NCBI GenBank assembly: GCA_964036195.1
Contig: OZ038456.1
Coordinates: 20,226,104 to 20,290,103, forward strand
Source of the DNA: Sphaerolaimus hirsutus
Taxonomy: Eukaryota; Nematoda; Chromadorea; Monhysterida; Sphaerolaimidae
Length of the DNA stretch: 64,000 bases
Direction of reading: 5' to 3'
Part shown: piece by piece, positions 53,325-63,847 of the stretch
How the letters are laid out: the number at the start of each line of letters is the position of its first letter
Position numbering within the stretch: position 1 is the stretch's first letter
Position numbers and translations under genes: made by a program
Notes under the pieces: generated by a model
Database searches by the model: none
What the model was told of the DNA's origin: nothing
Seen by the model: only the letters and a program-made list of their open reading frames with translations

Positions 53325-53759
53325 TACCGTATTACCTCGAAATACCCCCATGGGGGTTTATTATTTCGCTAGCAAAATTTGAGGGGGGGTTAATTCGAGG
53401 GGGGGGTTTATTCGAGGGGGGGTCTTATTATTTCGTCAGAAATTTTCGTAAGTATCGTAGTAACTAGTAGGCATTTGCATGCCCAAAACAGGTAATAAAT
53501 GTGTCCAAACAAGATATATTTAGTAGATTAGCTGCACAAACATGTCCATGTGTAGCTGCAATACAAATAAACAGTAATATACATCATGTACATTGCATAC
53601 ATGACGTATTTATTATGTACATAACGTACATCATTCCGAAGGGGGGGGGGTATTTCGAGGGGGGGGGTTATTATTTCCCCAGCCCATTTTGAGGGGGGGT
53701 TAATTCGAGGGGGGGGGGGGTTAATTCAAGGGGGGGGGATAATTCGAGGTAATACGGTA
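53325..53759. mobile_element. CGAAATACC-family MITE
   Basis: TACCGTATTACCTCGAAATA and AATTCGAGGTAATACGGTA, about 20 bp upstream of exon 2 of gene C, in intron 1. Confidence 0.85.
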
Positions 53760-54250
53760 GTTATTTATTCATGTATTTATGTTTTCGCCCACATTTCTGT
53801 TTGAAAGCCAATTTTTGTTTGATTTCGTATATTTTCGATACTTTTGAAACAAAATTCAATTATAAGGTATTTTTCCTATTTTCATGTTCTTTCAAAAACT
53901 CCAGAAAGTTAAAAACTGGGAAATGTAGGCATTCTAATTTTAGAATTTTTGTTTGCCATTGTTATTGGACACATGATTTCAAACTAGTGATTGAAAAGCG
54001 CCAGGAAAAATGGCGCCAGGCGCCAATGGCGCCATGGCGCCATTCAAAATAATGGCGCTGGGCGCCAAAGGGCGCCAGAGAAAATGGCTCCAGGCGCCAA
54101 TGGCGCCACGGCGCCATCTGAATAAATGGCGTCAGGCGCCAAAGGGCGCCAGCAACAATGGCGCCGGGCGCCAAAATGGCGCCAACGATAAAAATTCTTA
54201 TTTCAGCAGGTATACGAACAGAGACAACATCTGTAGAATAGCAGTGTGTT

Positions 54251-55339
54251 TAGCATTGTAAAAAATGACCGATTTTGAGAAAATATAATTAAATATTATC
54301 TCAGAAAATCTCTCAAGAAAAAATATAATTAAATCTCTTGGGTCATTTTCAAAAATATAATTAAATCTCTGAGAAAATCTCTTGCAGTTCAAAAAAATCT
54401 CATAAAATCTCTCTCAAAGTATTATTTACTCGATATTTCAAGGTGTTTGAACCATTGAGAGTAGATCTTAAGCACATTACATGATGTTTAATATTTTCAT
54501 TCACAATTTCATATGATAACAGCATATTGTCTACTGATAGCACACTTTGCTCTACCATGTATTTAGTATTTGAATAATGAACAAAAATATGGTTTAGGCA
54601 CATTTTTCCTCATAGTAGAACACATTACTTTCACATGTGATGATCCTCACAGAATTTATCAGATGACTTTTTCACCAAAATTTGGTAACTATATTTCCAA
54701 AGCATGCTGTCGACTCTTTAGTTGTTCAAACGGCTAGAACCCACTGCATAAGTTTACACGTTGCACAAGTAGCAACATCCAGTGCCAATGAACACCTGGT
54801 GCTTAAGTACAGCCCCGTACTTGAGCACTGGGTCTTCATGGGACTGCAGGGATTCGGTATGGTTCAGGGATATGGTTCATTTACTCAATCATACATATAG
54901 CTGAGTACTAAGTGAATACATCTAAATTTTGTCTGAAAAAGTACCAGTGCTCTCTCTTATGTATACTTCTTGAAAGTACTTGAGTACAGAAAATGTATTT
55001 TAGATACCTAACTTTTTATTGACTCTTTCATGCCATAGAACAGGAAAACTGGAGTAAAAACTACAAATAGGGGGGAAAATAGTAAAAAATGGATATATAA
55101 GCAAATATATAGTTAAAAATATATGAAAATTGGTTAAAAACACATGAACTAGTGCATTTGAAGGTGAAAATGGGCAAATATAGGGAGATTTTCTCGAGAG
55201 ATATTCTCAGTCGGGAGAAAACATAATTAAATCTCTCTGGAAAATCATGGAATAAATATAAATCTCAGAAAATCTTATATTTTCTGAGATTTTCTGAGAT
55301 TTTTTAAATATAAATCTCCCAGAGATTTTTCCAATGCTA
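54251..55339. mobile_element. TAGCATTG hAT-like element, perfect 8-bp TSD
   Basis: Ends TAGCATTGTAAAAAATGACC and GATTTTTCCAATGCTA, flanked by agtgtgtt at 54243-54250 and 55340-55347. AATATAATTAAATCTC words. A subfamily relative of the TAGCATTC elements. Confidence 0.9.
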
Positions 55340-55847
55340 AGTGTGTTATACCACTTTTCTGATGTTTTCAAAAGCCTAAAAGCCGTCTGCTACACCAAAT
55401 AAACTGCATCTTATCATGAATATTATCTATATTTAGGTATTTTACATACCGCATATTCAAAAAGTGTATGGAGATCAGTGTTTTTATTTTCTTCCCATCA
55501 GATGCACTTTTTAAATGGCAAGTATTTTAAGCGGAAATTACATTCTGCCAGAATTTTCACAATTTTTGATTATCTCCACCTATACAATTGCGAAAGAACT
55601 GCACGCTAAGCATGCTTCAATGCAAAAGATAGGAGGCACAATCAGAGGCCTCAACGCCCTCATTTTTAGCCTGGTTCGCGTGTGTTTTTGCACACAATGC
55701 AGTCACTTTTTATTAGCACATATGTTCTGCTGCTGTCCTTTACAGACAGGAACTTCATTGTGTGTCTCATTTGTGTGTTTTTTTACACAGTATAAAGTCA
55801 CTTTTTATTTACACAGAAATGTACTTAAAATAAGTGAGGGGGCGGTG

Positions 55848-55960
55848 GCGGCATAACTGCGCATGAACTCGGCGCTCAGAACGCTGCTCGACCGCAATGG
55901 CTGCGGGACGGACCAATTCTCGCAGCCGACCGCGCTTTCTCGACCCCATCTCATGTTGGG
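55848..55960. other. GC-rich exon-like island 1 in gene C intron 1
   Basis: About 110 bp of GC-rich DNA in AT-rich surroundings, open in several frames. The minus frame (ESAVGCENWSVPQPL) has very GC-rich third positions. A plus frame reads RNGCGTDQFSQPTAL. Another plus frame has ITAHELG, like a metzincin HExxH start, but the second His and Gly are missing. Strand and function unresolved. Confidence 0.3.
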
Positions 55961-56109
55961 ATTAAATGGCTTTGTAGGAGGTGTGTTCTTTTTGGATGAA
56001 ACTTTCAACATTCACTTTCACCGCTGCTTTCTGATTTGGCATTGTTCCAACTTTTGCTTTGCCTCCCTAATAGCTTAGCTTGGTAATGACTGCAAAAAAG
56101 CCCCCCAGC

Positions 56110-56328
56110 CGGCGCCCCATTTTCAAGCTACGAAGAAGTCCCTACTGCGTGCAAGCAATGAATCAAGTGTTATTATGCAGCAACGTAAACTTTGGTTTCG
56201 CTTCCGCCGCGAGTGCAACCAGTGTGGCGACGCAATCGACATTGGCCGACGCGTGAGCGACTGCCCCTTGAGAGGCGGCGCAGGTGGTGGGGGCGGCGGG
56301 TGTGGACCCCACATGAGTGATTGTGACA
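56110..56328 (+). other. GC-rich exon-like island 2, Cys-rich
   Basis: Open on the plus strand with high G/C at third positions, bordered by a ccccag acceptor-like site and a gacag|gttggc donor-like site. It encodes WFRFRRECNQCGDAIDIGRR, a Gly run and CGPHMSDCD. The spacing C-x2-CG...R-x3-C...C-x5-C loosely resembles a thrombospondin type-1 repeat. Possibly a captured or nested host exon. The minus frame is Pro-rich. Confidence 0.35.
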
Positions 56329-56589
56329 GGTTGGCTTCAGTTACCATATTGGCTTGTTCTCACTCCCATGTTTGAATTGAGTACCATGCTTGAATTGAGT
56401 GCTTGCCACACCTAAAAGCAGACAGCATCAGGCAAATAGAATAACAGAAGTGATGAAAGTAGGCATTTTATTAACTGATTTTTTTTTAAATGCCACTTCG
56501 TTTTAAACAAAAGCGCAAGGGTCCACGCGCTTTAAAAAAGCGATGGCAAATGTTTTGGTACTTAAGCACTATGCATTTTGCAATTTCAC

Positions 56590-56740
56590 ATGCAAATATG
56601 GTTCGAACGATATGACTTTTCGATTCGATATCGATCAATTTTCGATATCGATATTCTATTTTCAATATTTTCTGTAACTCGATATCGATGCGATATGGAA
56701 CCTAGATATCGATATTCGATTTCATTGTTTTTGTGGCATT
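56590..56740. repeat. Iterated ATCGATATCGAT words
   Basis: CGATATCGATCAATTTTCGA and ATATCGATATTCGATTT are repeated over about 150 bp. It looks like the subterminal repeat of another element family, but its ends are not visible. Confidence 0.5.
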
Positions 56741-57435
56741 TTTAAGATCATCGTTTTTATTCTGATATTAAGCTGGGCCATTGAAAAAATACGCTTTTTC
56801 CATCCCCAAGCCCAGACGGAAGTGTGCACGTGGGGTTAACCGATGTTTTTTTTAAACGTGTTATTAAAAAAACCGTATTGAAAAAAACACGAGGTCCGAA
56901 ACGTTTAAAAAAAACATTGGCTGAAATTTTTAATACTAAGCACTAGGTATTTTGCAAAATTTTTGCGTGCAAGCGCGCATTTTCACCCACAAATTAGTAT
57001 CAAAGCATCCATTTCTATTTGCTACCATGGGTAAATAAGCCATCATATTTATGTTGCTGTAGTATATAATATTCAGGTAATGTGCTTCCATGTACCTCCA
57101 CAGTGTGTAACACCACTCCCAAAGTAACAACCTCCTTTTATAACCTTGATAACTATTCCGGTCCAAACTTCACTTGAAGTCATGAACATTTAGACTATAA
57201 GGCAATATACGAACATGTTGGGAAAAAAAAAATTATTTTTGACACAAATCACCACTTATACCGATATCCCATGGCTCCACAGCCATTATATGGTCATATA
57301 TAACATCACAGAGTATTGTCACTTGTCTGATATACCTAAATATGTTGACCCAGGGAGCTTATCTGGGAGCTTTAAAAAACATTTAAAAACGTTTTTTTCC
57401 CAACCCTATGTGCACCGCTTCTGTTGTTTGATGTA

Positions 57436-58569
57436 CAGGAGTGGGCATTTTCAGTTACCGATGGAAAAACGCGATAGCTTGAGCTACAGTTGAGCTATCA
57501 CAGTGAAATTTTCACACTATAGGATAGACTCCATAGGACACTATTCTGAAGTTTGCAACCCAAACGGCCACATTTTGGGTGAGTCGTGGAACACAGTTTT
57601 AAGTGTAATTTTGTGACTTGGCTTCACCCATAGGATAAATCGAGGGTGGCGTTTGAGGGGGGGTCACCGGTAGGGTTCAAACGGGATTGACTTTTCGGGA
57701 TCGGGATCGGGATTCACTTTTTGAGATTTCGGGATCGGGATTGGGGTTTCGGGATCGGGATCGGGATTGGTTTTTTGAGATTTCGGGATCGGGATTGGCC
57801 GGGATTGGGGTCACGGGATCGGGATCAGGATTGGGATAGGCATTTTTCCGGGATCGGGATTGGGTTCTAGGGATAGAGATTTCGGCCATTTTTCTGGCAT
57901 TCACAGTTGTTCATAAAGGTCTCAAAACACTGTTGGATGCCAGAAAAGTGGCATAAAATTGACGCTGGGGGTTTGCATCCACTTTTTTGCATGCAAAAAC
58001 GTCATTATTTCACTTTTTATAATTTCGACTAATTTTTCCGGGATCGGGATACCGGACTTGAGAGTTTCTCGGGATCGGGATCGGGATTTGAAAATTTTCG
58101 GGATCGGGATTGGTATTTTTGAGATTTCGGGATCGGGATTGGGGTTTCGGGATCGGGATCGGGACTGGTAAATCCCGGAATTTCACGGGATCCGGGATCG
58201 GGATCGGGATCCCGTTTGAACCCTAGTCACCGGTCTTTGGTTTTGTCCCCAGTCTTTGGTGTCATCCCATTCTGTTGTACATTGGCCGATTTTGATGCCC
58301 TTTGAGTATGTTGGGGTTTGGGGTCTGGGCTACGACCAATTTTCCTCTCTCGAACAGTCCCCCAGTCCCGAGATAAGGGGGGTCAAGTCACAATATTACA
58401 CTAAAAACTGTGTTCCACAACTCACCCAAAATGTGGCCGTTTGGGTTGCAAACTTCAGAATAGGTGTCCTATAGAGTCTACTCTATTGTGTTAAAATTTC
58501 ATTGTGATAGCTCAACCATAGCCAAAGCTATCGCGTTTTTCCAGCGGTAACTGAAAATGCCCACCCCTG
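57436..58569. mobile_element. Fold-back hAT-like element with CAGGAGTGGGCA ends
   Basis: CAGGAGTGGGCATTTTCAGT and ACTGAAAATGCCCACCCCTG. The arms continue inward (GATAGCTTGAGC, ACACAGTTTT, CCAAACGGCCACATTTTGGG) on both sides of the nested 57671-58225 element. CAGGGGTGGGCA ends are typical of hAT elements. No TSD found. Confidence 0.78.
57671..58225. mobile_element. TAGGGTTCAAACGGG hAT-like element, perfect 8-bp TSD
   Basis: Ends TAGGGTTCAAACGGGATTGA and GATCCCGTTTGAACCCTA, flanked by gtcaccgg at 57663-57670 and 58226-58233. CGGGATCGGGATTGG is iterated over most of the element. Confidence 0.93.
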
Positions 58570-59308
58570 CATAGATTTTTCACATACACATGAGAAAATA
58601 TGTGTTGCATGTTTGATTTAGAACATTTTACTGCATTCTTTTTCCACATTATCTGTACAAAGCAGGGATTTCTTACAAAAATATCCATTTTTATGTCAAC
58701 TCTTGGGATGTAAAAAGCGCTTTTATTCAACAGCCCGCTTTTGAGAAGAATGCTTTTTAAAAAACGTGCTTTAAAAAAGTGCTTTTTAGCTTTTTTCAAA
58801 CAAATGTTGAACATTTTATTGCCTTCTTTTTCCAGATTATATAGAATAATACAGTACCATTCTCGATTTAAATACCATGTTTGAATTCAGTACCACTGTA
58901 GGAGCATTGTGAAATAATACAGTTTATGAGTCATGAAATATGATTAATATGAAATATGAAATATGACTGTGGAGTCATGAAATATTATTATAAGCAGGGA
59001 TTGCATCCATTTTTATGTCAACTCTAGGGATGGGAAAATTGCATTTTGTTTAAAACATGCTTTTTAAATGCCTTTTTTAAATAAATGTCTTTTTCACTTT
59101 TTATTAAATTGAAAAAAGTGCAAGGGTCCCAGAGACACAGTGTATTAAAAAAGGTGCTGGCAAATAGGTGTTGTGATATGATGCTGTTTTTTATGTAAGT
59201 TAGCAAAGTTTGTTGTAAACTTAAATTGGTTATGTTTATAAATATAATATTGTGCTTACGGAGGAGAAGGTAGGTATGGGTGAGGCAAATGAAGTGAGGT
59301 TTGTTTAG
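58570..59308. other. Gene C intron 1 insertion, own sequence
   Basis: AT-rich with repeated AAAGTGCTTTTTA and GAAATATGA words and no coding signal. It belongs to the composite insertion. Confidence 0.35.
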
Positions 59309-59316
59309 GTGCAGAC

Positions 59317-61610
59317 TAGGGTGTCAAAAAAGTTTTTTTTTACGGAAAACGGAAAGGTAAAAATTTTTTTAACATTACGGAAAACGGAAAGGTAAAAAAA
59401 TTACTGCCGGAAACGGAAAGGTAAAAAAATTTCACTCAGCGGAAAATGGAAAAGTAAAAAAAAATTATAGGCAGGAAAACGGAAAACGGAAAGCGAAATT
59501 TTCATGGAAACGGAAAAAAAATAAAGTGAAATTTGCACGGAAAAGGGCAAATTTGCAGAAGGAAAACCTGCATGCCAGTTTGCCTGTTTGGCTTTGATTG
59601 TGGTAGCTGTACATTCTGCAACTATGGATCATGCCAGTAACTTCACTTGTAAACACCTTCCCGGACAAGTTCACCACCCAATTTTTTATTTCATTTCGGA
59701 TGTAATATCTTCTTCTATAGGGGTGTTATAAAGCTGAAACTTTGAATATATAAAGTTGAAACACCCCCCTACTCTGCTTCAATGGGGGGACGACTCACTG
59801 CAGGGTGGGTTGCCCTATACGCAACAATTTTTTTTGGCTTTTTTGCTGTCCCAAACAAGTTCACCACCCACTTGATTAACTACACTTCAAGGGTCGTATC
59901 TCCAGCTATGAGGCTGGTATGATGCTGAAATTTGGGGGATGTCTTACCAACAACCCCCCTTACAATACACCAGTGGGGCTGCCTGCCAGCGACCCACTAC
60001 AGTATGCATTGCTGCATGTACAGTTGTTCATTTTTTCAAAACCACCCGAGCGTCCCAAACAAGTTTGCCATCAAACTGCATTATAAAAAATGTTGTGAGA
60101 ACATACCTGGTATAAAATTGAGTCAGATTTGAACCCTAGTTCTGCTCATTAAATTTTTTTCAGTACAGCACCCACCCTGTCCCATAAACAGCAGGCCGAA
60201 AATTTCACTTTAAACCAATTTTTGTTTCACACTTAAAAAGTTGGTTTACAAAGTTCATTAGGGAAGGGTCCAATGTTCAAAGTTACGTAAACAACATGAC
60301 CTCTAAAATGCTACCATAAGGAAATTTATTTGGGGTGAAAATTATGGTGTCATAATGACATCATCACAGGAACAAAATTTGACAAAATTTCCATTTTTTC
60401 ATTCACCCCAAATAAATTTCCTTATGCAGGCATTTTAGAGGTTATGTTGTTTACATGACTTTTAACCTTAAACCCTTCCCTAGTGAACTTTGTAAACCAA
60501 CTTTTAAAGTGTGAAACAAAAAGTTGGTTTAAAGTGAAATTTTCAGTCTGCTGTTTATGGGACGGGGTGGGTGCCGTACTGAAAATTTTTTGATGAATTG
60601 AACTAGGGTTCAAATTTTATTCAATTTTATATCAGGTACATTCTCACAACATTTTTTATAATGCAGACGGATGGCGAACTTGTTTGGGAGACTTAGGTTG
60701 TTTTAAAAAAATGAAAAACTTTATATGCGGCGACCCATGCTGTAGTGGGTCGTCGGTGGCCACCCACTGATGAATTGTTAGAGGGGGTTGTTTGCAAAAC
60801 ATCCCCCAAATTTCAGCTTTCTATCGCCCACACAGCTGGAGATATAGCCCTCGTCGTGTAGCCAATCAAGTGAGTGGTGAACTTGTTTGGGACACCGAAA
60901 AATCCAAAAAATGTTTGCATGTAGGGCGACCCACTCTGTAGTGAGTCGCCGCACCTCCCCCCATTTATACGGAGTAGCGGAGTGTTAGGACTATATACCA
61001 ACCAAATATTAGCTTTATACGGTTCCCATAGCCAGAGATATTGCATCTGAAGTGAAATTAAAAAATGGGTGGTGAACTTGTCCGGGAAGGTGTTTAGTTC
61101 AAGCTTAACTGAACCAACAAAAAATCATCAAAAGGTCGCAAAAAAACACTACAACAACAATAATAATTTAGCAAAAGTGAACTTTGATGTAACTGAACAG
61201 TAAAAAGTATACCCAACGGACTGCTAAGTACGTGTCCAAAATTACTTTGTGTTTTTTGCAGATTTGGATACAGATAAAAATTATGAACGACACAAGCACC
61301 TGGTAGTTAAAAACACCATAGTGGAAAAAGATAAATACGGATTGGAAAAAATAATGGAAAAATGCCAGAAAACTGAAAATTGAGCCAGAAAATGGAAAAA
61401 TGGCCTGGAAAAATGTAAACGGAAAGGTAAACAATTTTCAGCCGGAAAACGGTAAAATGGGCCGGAAAAACGGAAACAGAAAGGTAAAATATTTTCAGCT
61501 GCCAGAGAACAGAAAACGCAAAGGTAAAAATTTTTTGGCTGCTGGAAAACTGAAAGGTAAAAAATTTTCCAGCGGAAAGGCAGAAACGGAAACGGAAATT
61601 TGACACCCTA
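59317..61610. mobile_element. TAGGGTGTC hAT-like element, perfect 8-bp TSD, hosting a fold-back
   Basis: Ends TAGGGTGTCAAAAAAG and GGAAATTTGACACCCTA, flanked by gtgcagac at 59309-59316 and 61611-61618. ACGGAAAACGGAAAGGTAAA words are iterated at 59340-59520 and 61410-61600, in the same rather than inverted orientation. A 1.45-kb fold-back lies between them. Confidence 0.93.
59651..61096. mobile_element. Fold-back element, about 1.45 kb
   Basis: AAACACCTTCCCGGACAAGT pairs with ACTTGTCCGGGAAGGTGTTT, centre near 60373. The word CAAACAAGTTCACCACCCA recurs in each arm, so each arm is itself made of diverged direct repeats. No protein motif seen. Confidence 0.87.
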
Positions 61611-61618
61611 GTGCAGAC

Positions 61619-62070
61619 AAACTGCCTGTGTGTGTGCTTGTATAGTTTAAAATATGGATTGATATTTGATTATATTTATATAGTTGCAAATTTAACCCAT
61701 TTGGTGAAAAAAGTGGTGTGGAATGAAGTGCTAACAGTTGTTAGTATGACAGTTTTATCTGTGGGTGTATTTTTTGATATGTGCAATAAATTTCCAGTAG
61801 TGTTTGAATTTTTAAAGAACTACGAAACCCGACCAAAGGTCGGAGAGAATACTGCTAGTGTATTATATGTCTAATGCATTTTGTCTATTGTGGCATGGCA
61901 GAGGCAGCGAGAGTACATCAGACAGCATTGAACTGGCTATTCCTACAAAAACAAATAATTTTTAGTTGAATTGTTACTTTCTTACGCCAACTTCAAATCA
62001 AAATTTTGTGACATACAAATAAAATAAATAAAACTGGAAAGCGTTAACAATAGGTCAGAGGACAAAATGC
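61619..62070. other. Gene C intron 1 insertion, own sequence
   Basis: Holds a plus-strand open frame (61611-61874) that is moderately hydrophobic and unrecognised. Otherwise AT-rich. Confidence 0.35.
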
Positions 62071-62078
62071 ATTGAGAG

Positions 62079-62776
62079 TAGTGATGGAAAAGCGCCAGAA
62101 AAAATGGCGCCAGGTGCCAAGGGCGCCATGGCGCCATTCGGAAAGTGGGCGCCAAGCGCCAAGGGCGCCACAGAAAAAGGGCGCCATGGCGCCATTCAGA
62201 AAGTGGGCGCCAGGCGCCAGGGGAGCCAGGATAAAAAAGTGCCTACAACACCATGCGTGTGCTAAAAATGTTTTACAGCACCATTGTACGCGCATTCACT
62301 TCTTAATTCGCGTTATCCAGGATGTAATGAACAAAAACAAGACTAGCAACAAAATTTTTTTGAATAAAATCCACATGACGAATTCACACGCAATGGAAAT
62401 TGTCATTTGACAACAATCCATTCATTACAAATAGACCTTTCCAAACAATGTTTCCTAATTGCAACGATTTAAATCCGTTTATTTATGATTTTGCAAGTTA
62501 GACGGTCCATCATTCTTGTCTTCTGATCCGTCAGACAGATATGATGAACCGTTAGACGAAAGATTTCCACCCACTCACACCACTCCGTCCATTTTTTCTG
62601 GCGAATTTAGATCATCCACGGATCCGTTTTTCATTTTTTTCCGTTTTCACAGCACTCACCGTGAAACCCTGCTGGCGCCTTTTTGGCGCCCTTCTAAAGC
62701 AGGGCGCCAGGCGCCAAGGGCGCCACAGAAAAATGGCGCCAAGCGCCAATGGCGCCATGGCGCCATTCCATCACTA
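62079..62776. mobile_element. GCGCC-family hAT-like element, perfect 8-bp TSD
   Basis: Ends TAGTGATGGAAAAGCGCCAG and GGCGCCATTCCATCACTA, flanked by attgagag at 62071-62078 and 62777-62784. Inverted copy of 28175-29080 with fewer GGCGCC words. Confidence 0.93.
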
Positions 62777-63365
62777 ATTGAGAGTGATATTTCAAATCTA
62801 TTTTTATGATCACTCATTATTACATTCTAGCATGCAGAAAATAAGTTTTTCACACTTCAGCGTCACAAAACTGATGAAAACAGCCCTCATGTGAATATCA
62901 GTGCAGAAGATTTGCAGTTTTTGTGGAATGGAAATGATTAACATAAAATTATACTTTCAATGTTAGCAAGAAACTACATAGGTAAGATACTAAATACCAT
63001 AAAAATCATAAAATTCCAAAGATAAAGTACTTAAAAATGAATAAAAATCATCTTTCATCGCAGCATCTTGGCGCCATTTGTGGCGCCATTCAAAACAATG
63101 GCGCCGGGCGCCAAATTGGCGCCAGCGAAAATGGCGCCAAGCGCCAAGTGCGCCATGGCGCCATTCGAAATAAGGGCGCCAGGCGCCAGATGGCGCCAGA
63201 GAAAAGGGCGCCAAGCGCCAAGTGCGCCATGGCGCCATTCGAAGTAAGGGCGCCAGGCGCCAGATGGCGCCAGAGAAAAGGGCGCCAAGCGCCAATGGCG
63301 CCATGGCGCTTGCGCCATTTGGCGCCATTAAAGGGCGCCAGCGCCATGGCGCCATTCCATCACTA

Positions 63366-63662
63366 TTTCTATCCGAAAATGCATAAATGTATAGATCATT
63401 GGATTTTTTGGCAATTTCGTGCTACATATGTACCAATGTAATTTTCAACGTAATAGAGCATGCGATTTTCAGGAAGATAAAACAATTCATTGATGTTCTC
63501 ATGTTTTACATAAATGCATCTACAACAACAAAAAATTTCATTTTTTCACAAAAATCGCTGGCTTTAATTATCATTGGCACACTTCCAACGTGGGACATAA
63601 ATAACTGCGAGTGTTGTGTCACTCGATATATACCTATCTCGATTTATTAGAGGAAAACATAC
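63366..63662. other. Gene C intron 1, part next to exon 1
   Basis: Begins with sequence matching gene A intron 1. Near 63560-63650 a block (TAATTATCATTGGCACACTT) is shared with about 8770-8830 inside the 8320-10174 element, so it is a repeat of unknown type. Confidence 0.45.
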
Positions 63663-63689
63663 CATCGCAACTAAAATAAGATTGTTCAT
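63663..63689 (-). CDS. Gene C exon 1
   Basis: 27 nt, MNNLILVAM, donor atg|gtatgt. The start codon is fixed by agreement with genes A and B. Confidence 0.83.
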
Positions 63690-63758
63690 TATGTTGGGAT
63701 TTGGTAGAGATTGTTTGATTGTAACAGACAGACTGATATTTTCTGCTTAATGTTCACA

Positions 63759-63764
63759 TTTTAT
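63759..63764 (-). promoter_or_regulatory. Gene C TATA-like element
   Basis: ATAAAA on the minus strand about 70 nt before the ATG. Leader and upstream GATTGGTGAC and GTTACAGCG match gene B. Confidence 0.5.
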
Positions 63765-63847
63765 TCTTTCACCGAATAAAGCGCCACCTGTCACCAATCA
63801 AAACAAAATTTGAATCAATTTTTCGCTGTAACGTGACCTAACCAAAT

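Larger units (their letters stand above)
53985..63365. mobile_element. Composite insertion of about 9.4 kb in gene C intron 1
   Basis: Left TAGTGATTGAAAAGCGCCAG, right GGCGCCATTCCATCACTA, both with GGCGCC words (53998-54185, 63070-63350). Intron sequence on each side matches gene A intron 1 (caggcacataatttcagatcc / tccaaaaatgcata), so everything between is extra DNA. Flanks tttcaaac and tttctatc are a weak TSD match. It contains 54251-55339, 57436-58569, 59317-61610 and 62079-62776. About 4 kb is its own sequence and includes GC-rich exon-like islands. It could be one large element or two related ones joined. Confidence 0.55.
37588..63689 (-). pseudogene. Gene C: papain-family (C1A) cysteine peptidase, nonsense codon in exon 9
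   Basis: Nine exons: 63663-63689, 53174-53303, 51195-51340, 47575-47739, 47276-47305, 46998-47195, 46614-46773, 41845-41950 and 37588-37804. The coding length of about 1.15 kb would give about 380 residues, normal for a C1A preproenzyme. Q-K-S-C-G-S-C keeps Gln19 and Cys25, GGHAVAVVGYG the His, and KN-SWGYS the Asn. Ser replaces Trp26. In exon 9 the codon that is TGG in gene B is TGA (37789-37791), so the protein stops right after SWGYS and loses about 60 residues. All other exons are open and spliceable, so loss was recent or the truncated form is made. Intron 1 is 10.4 kb, against 0.25-0.4 kb in genes A and B, through transposon insertion. Confidence 0.8.

Noticed and set aside
55848..55960. 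Metzincin zinc site from the ITAHELG frame
   Set aside because: Only HE is present; the second His and Gly do not follow in frame, and another frame has stronger codon bias, so the motif may be chance.
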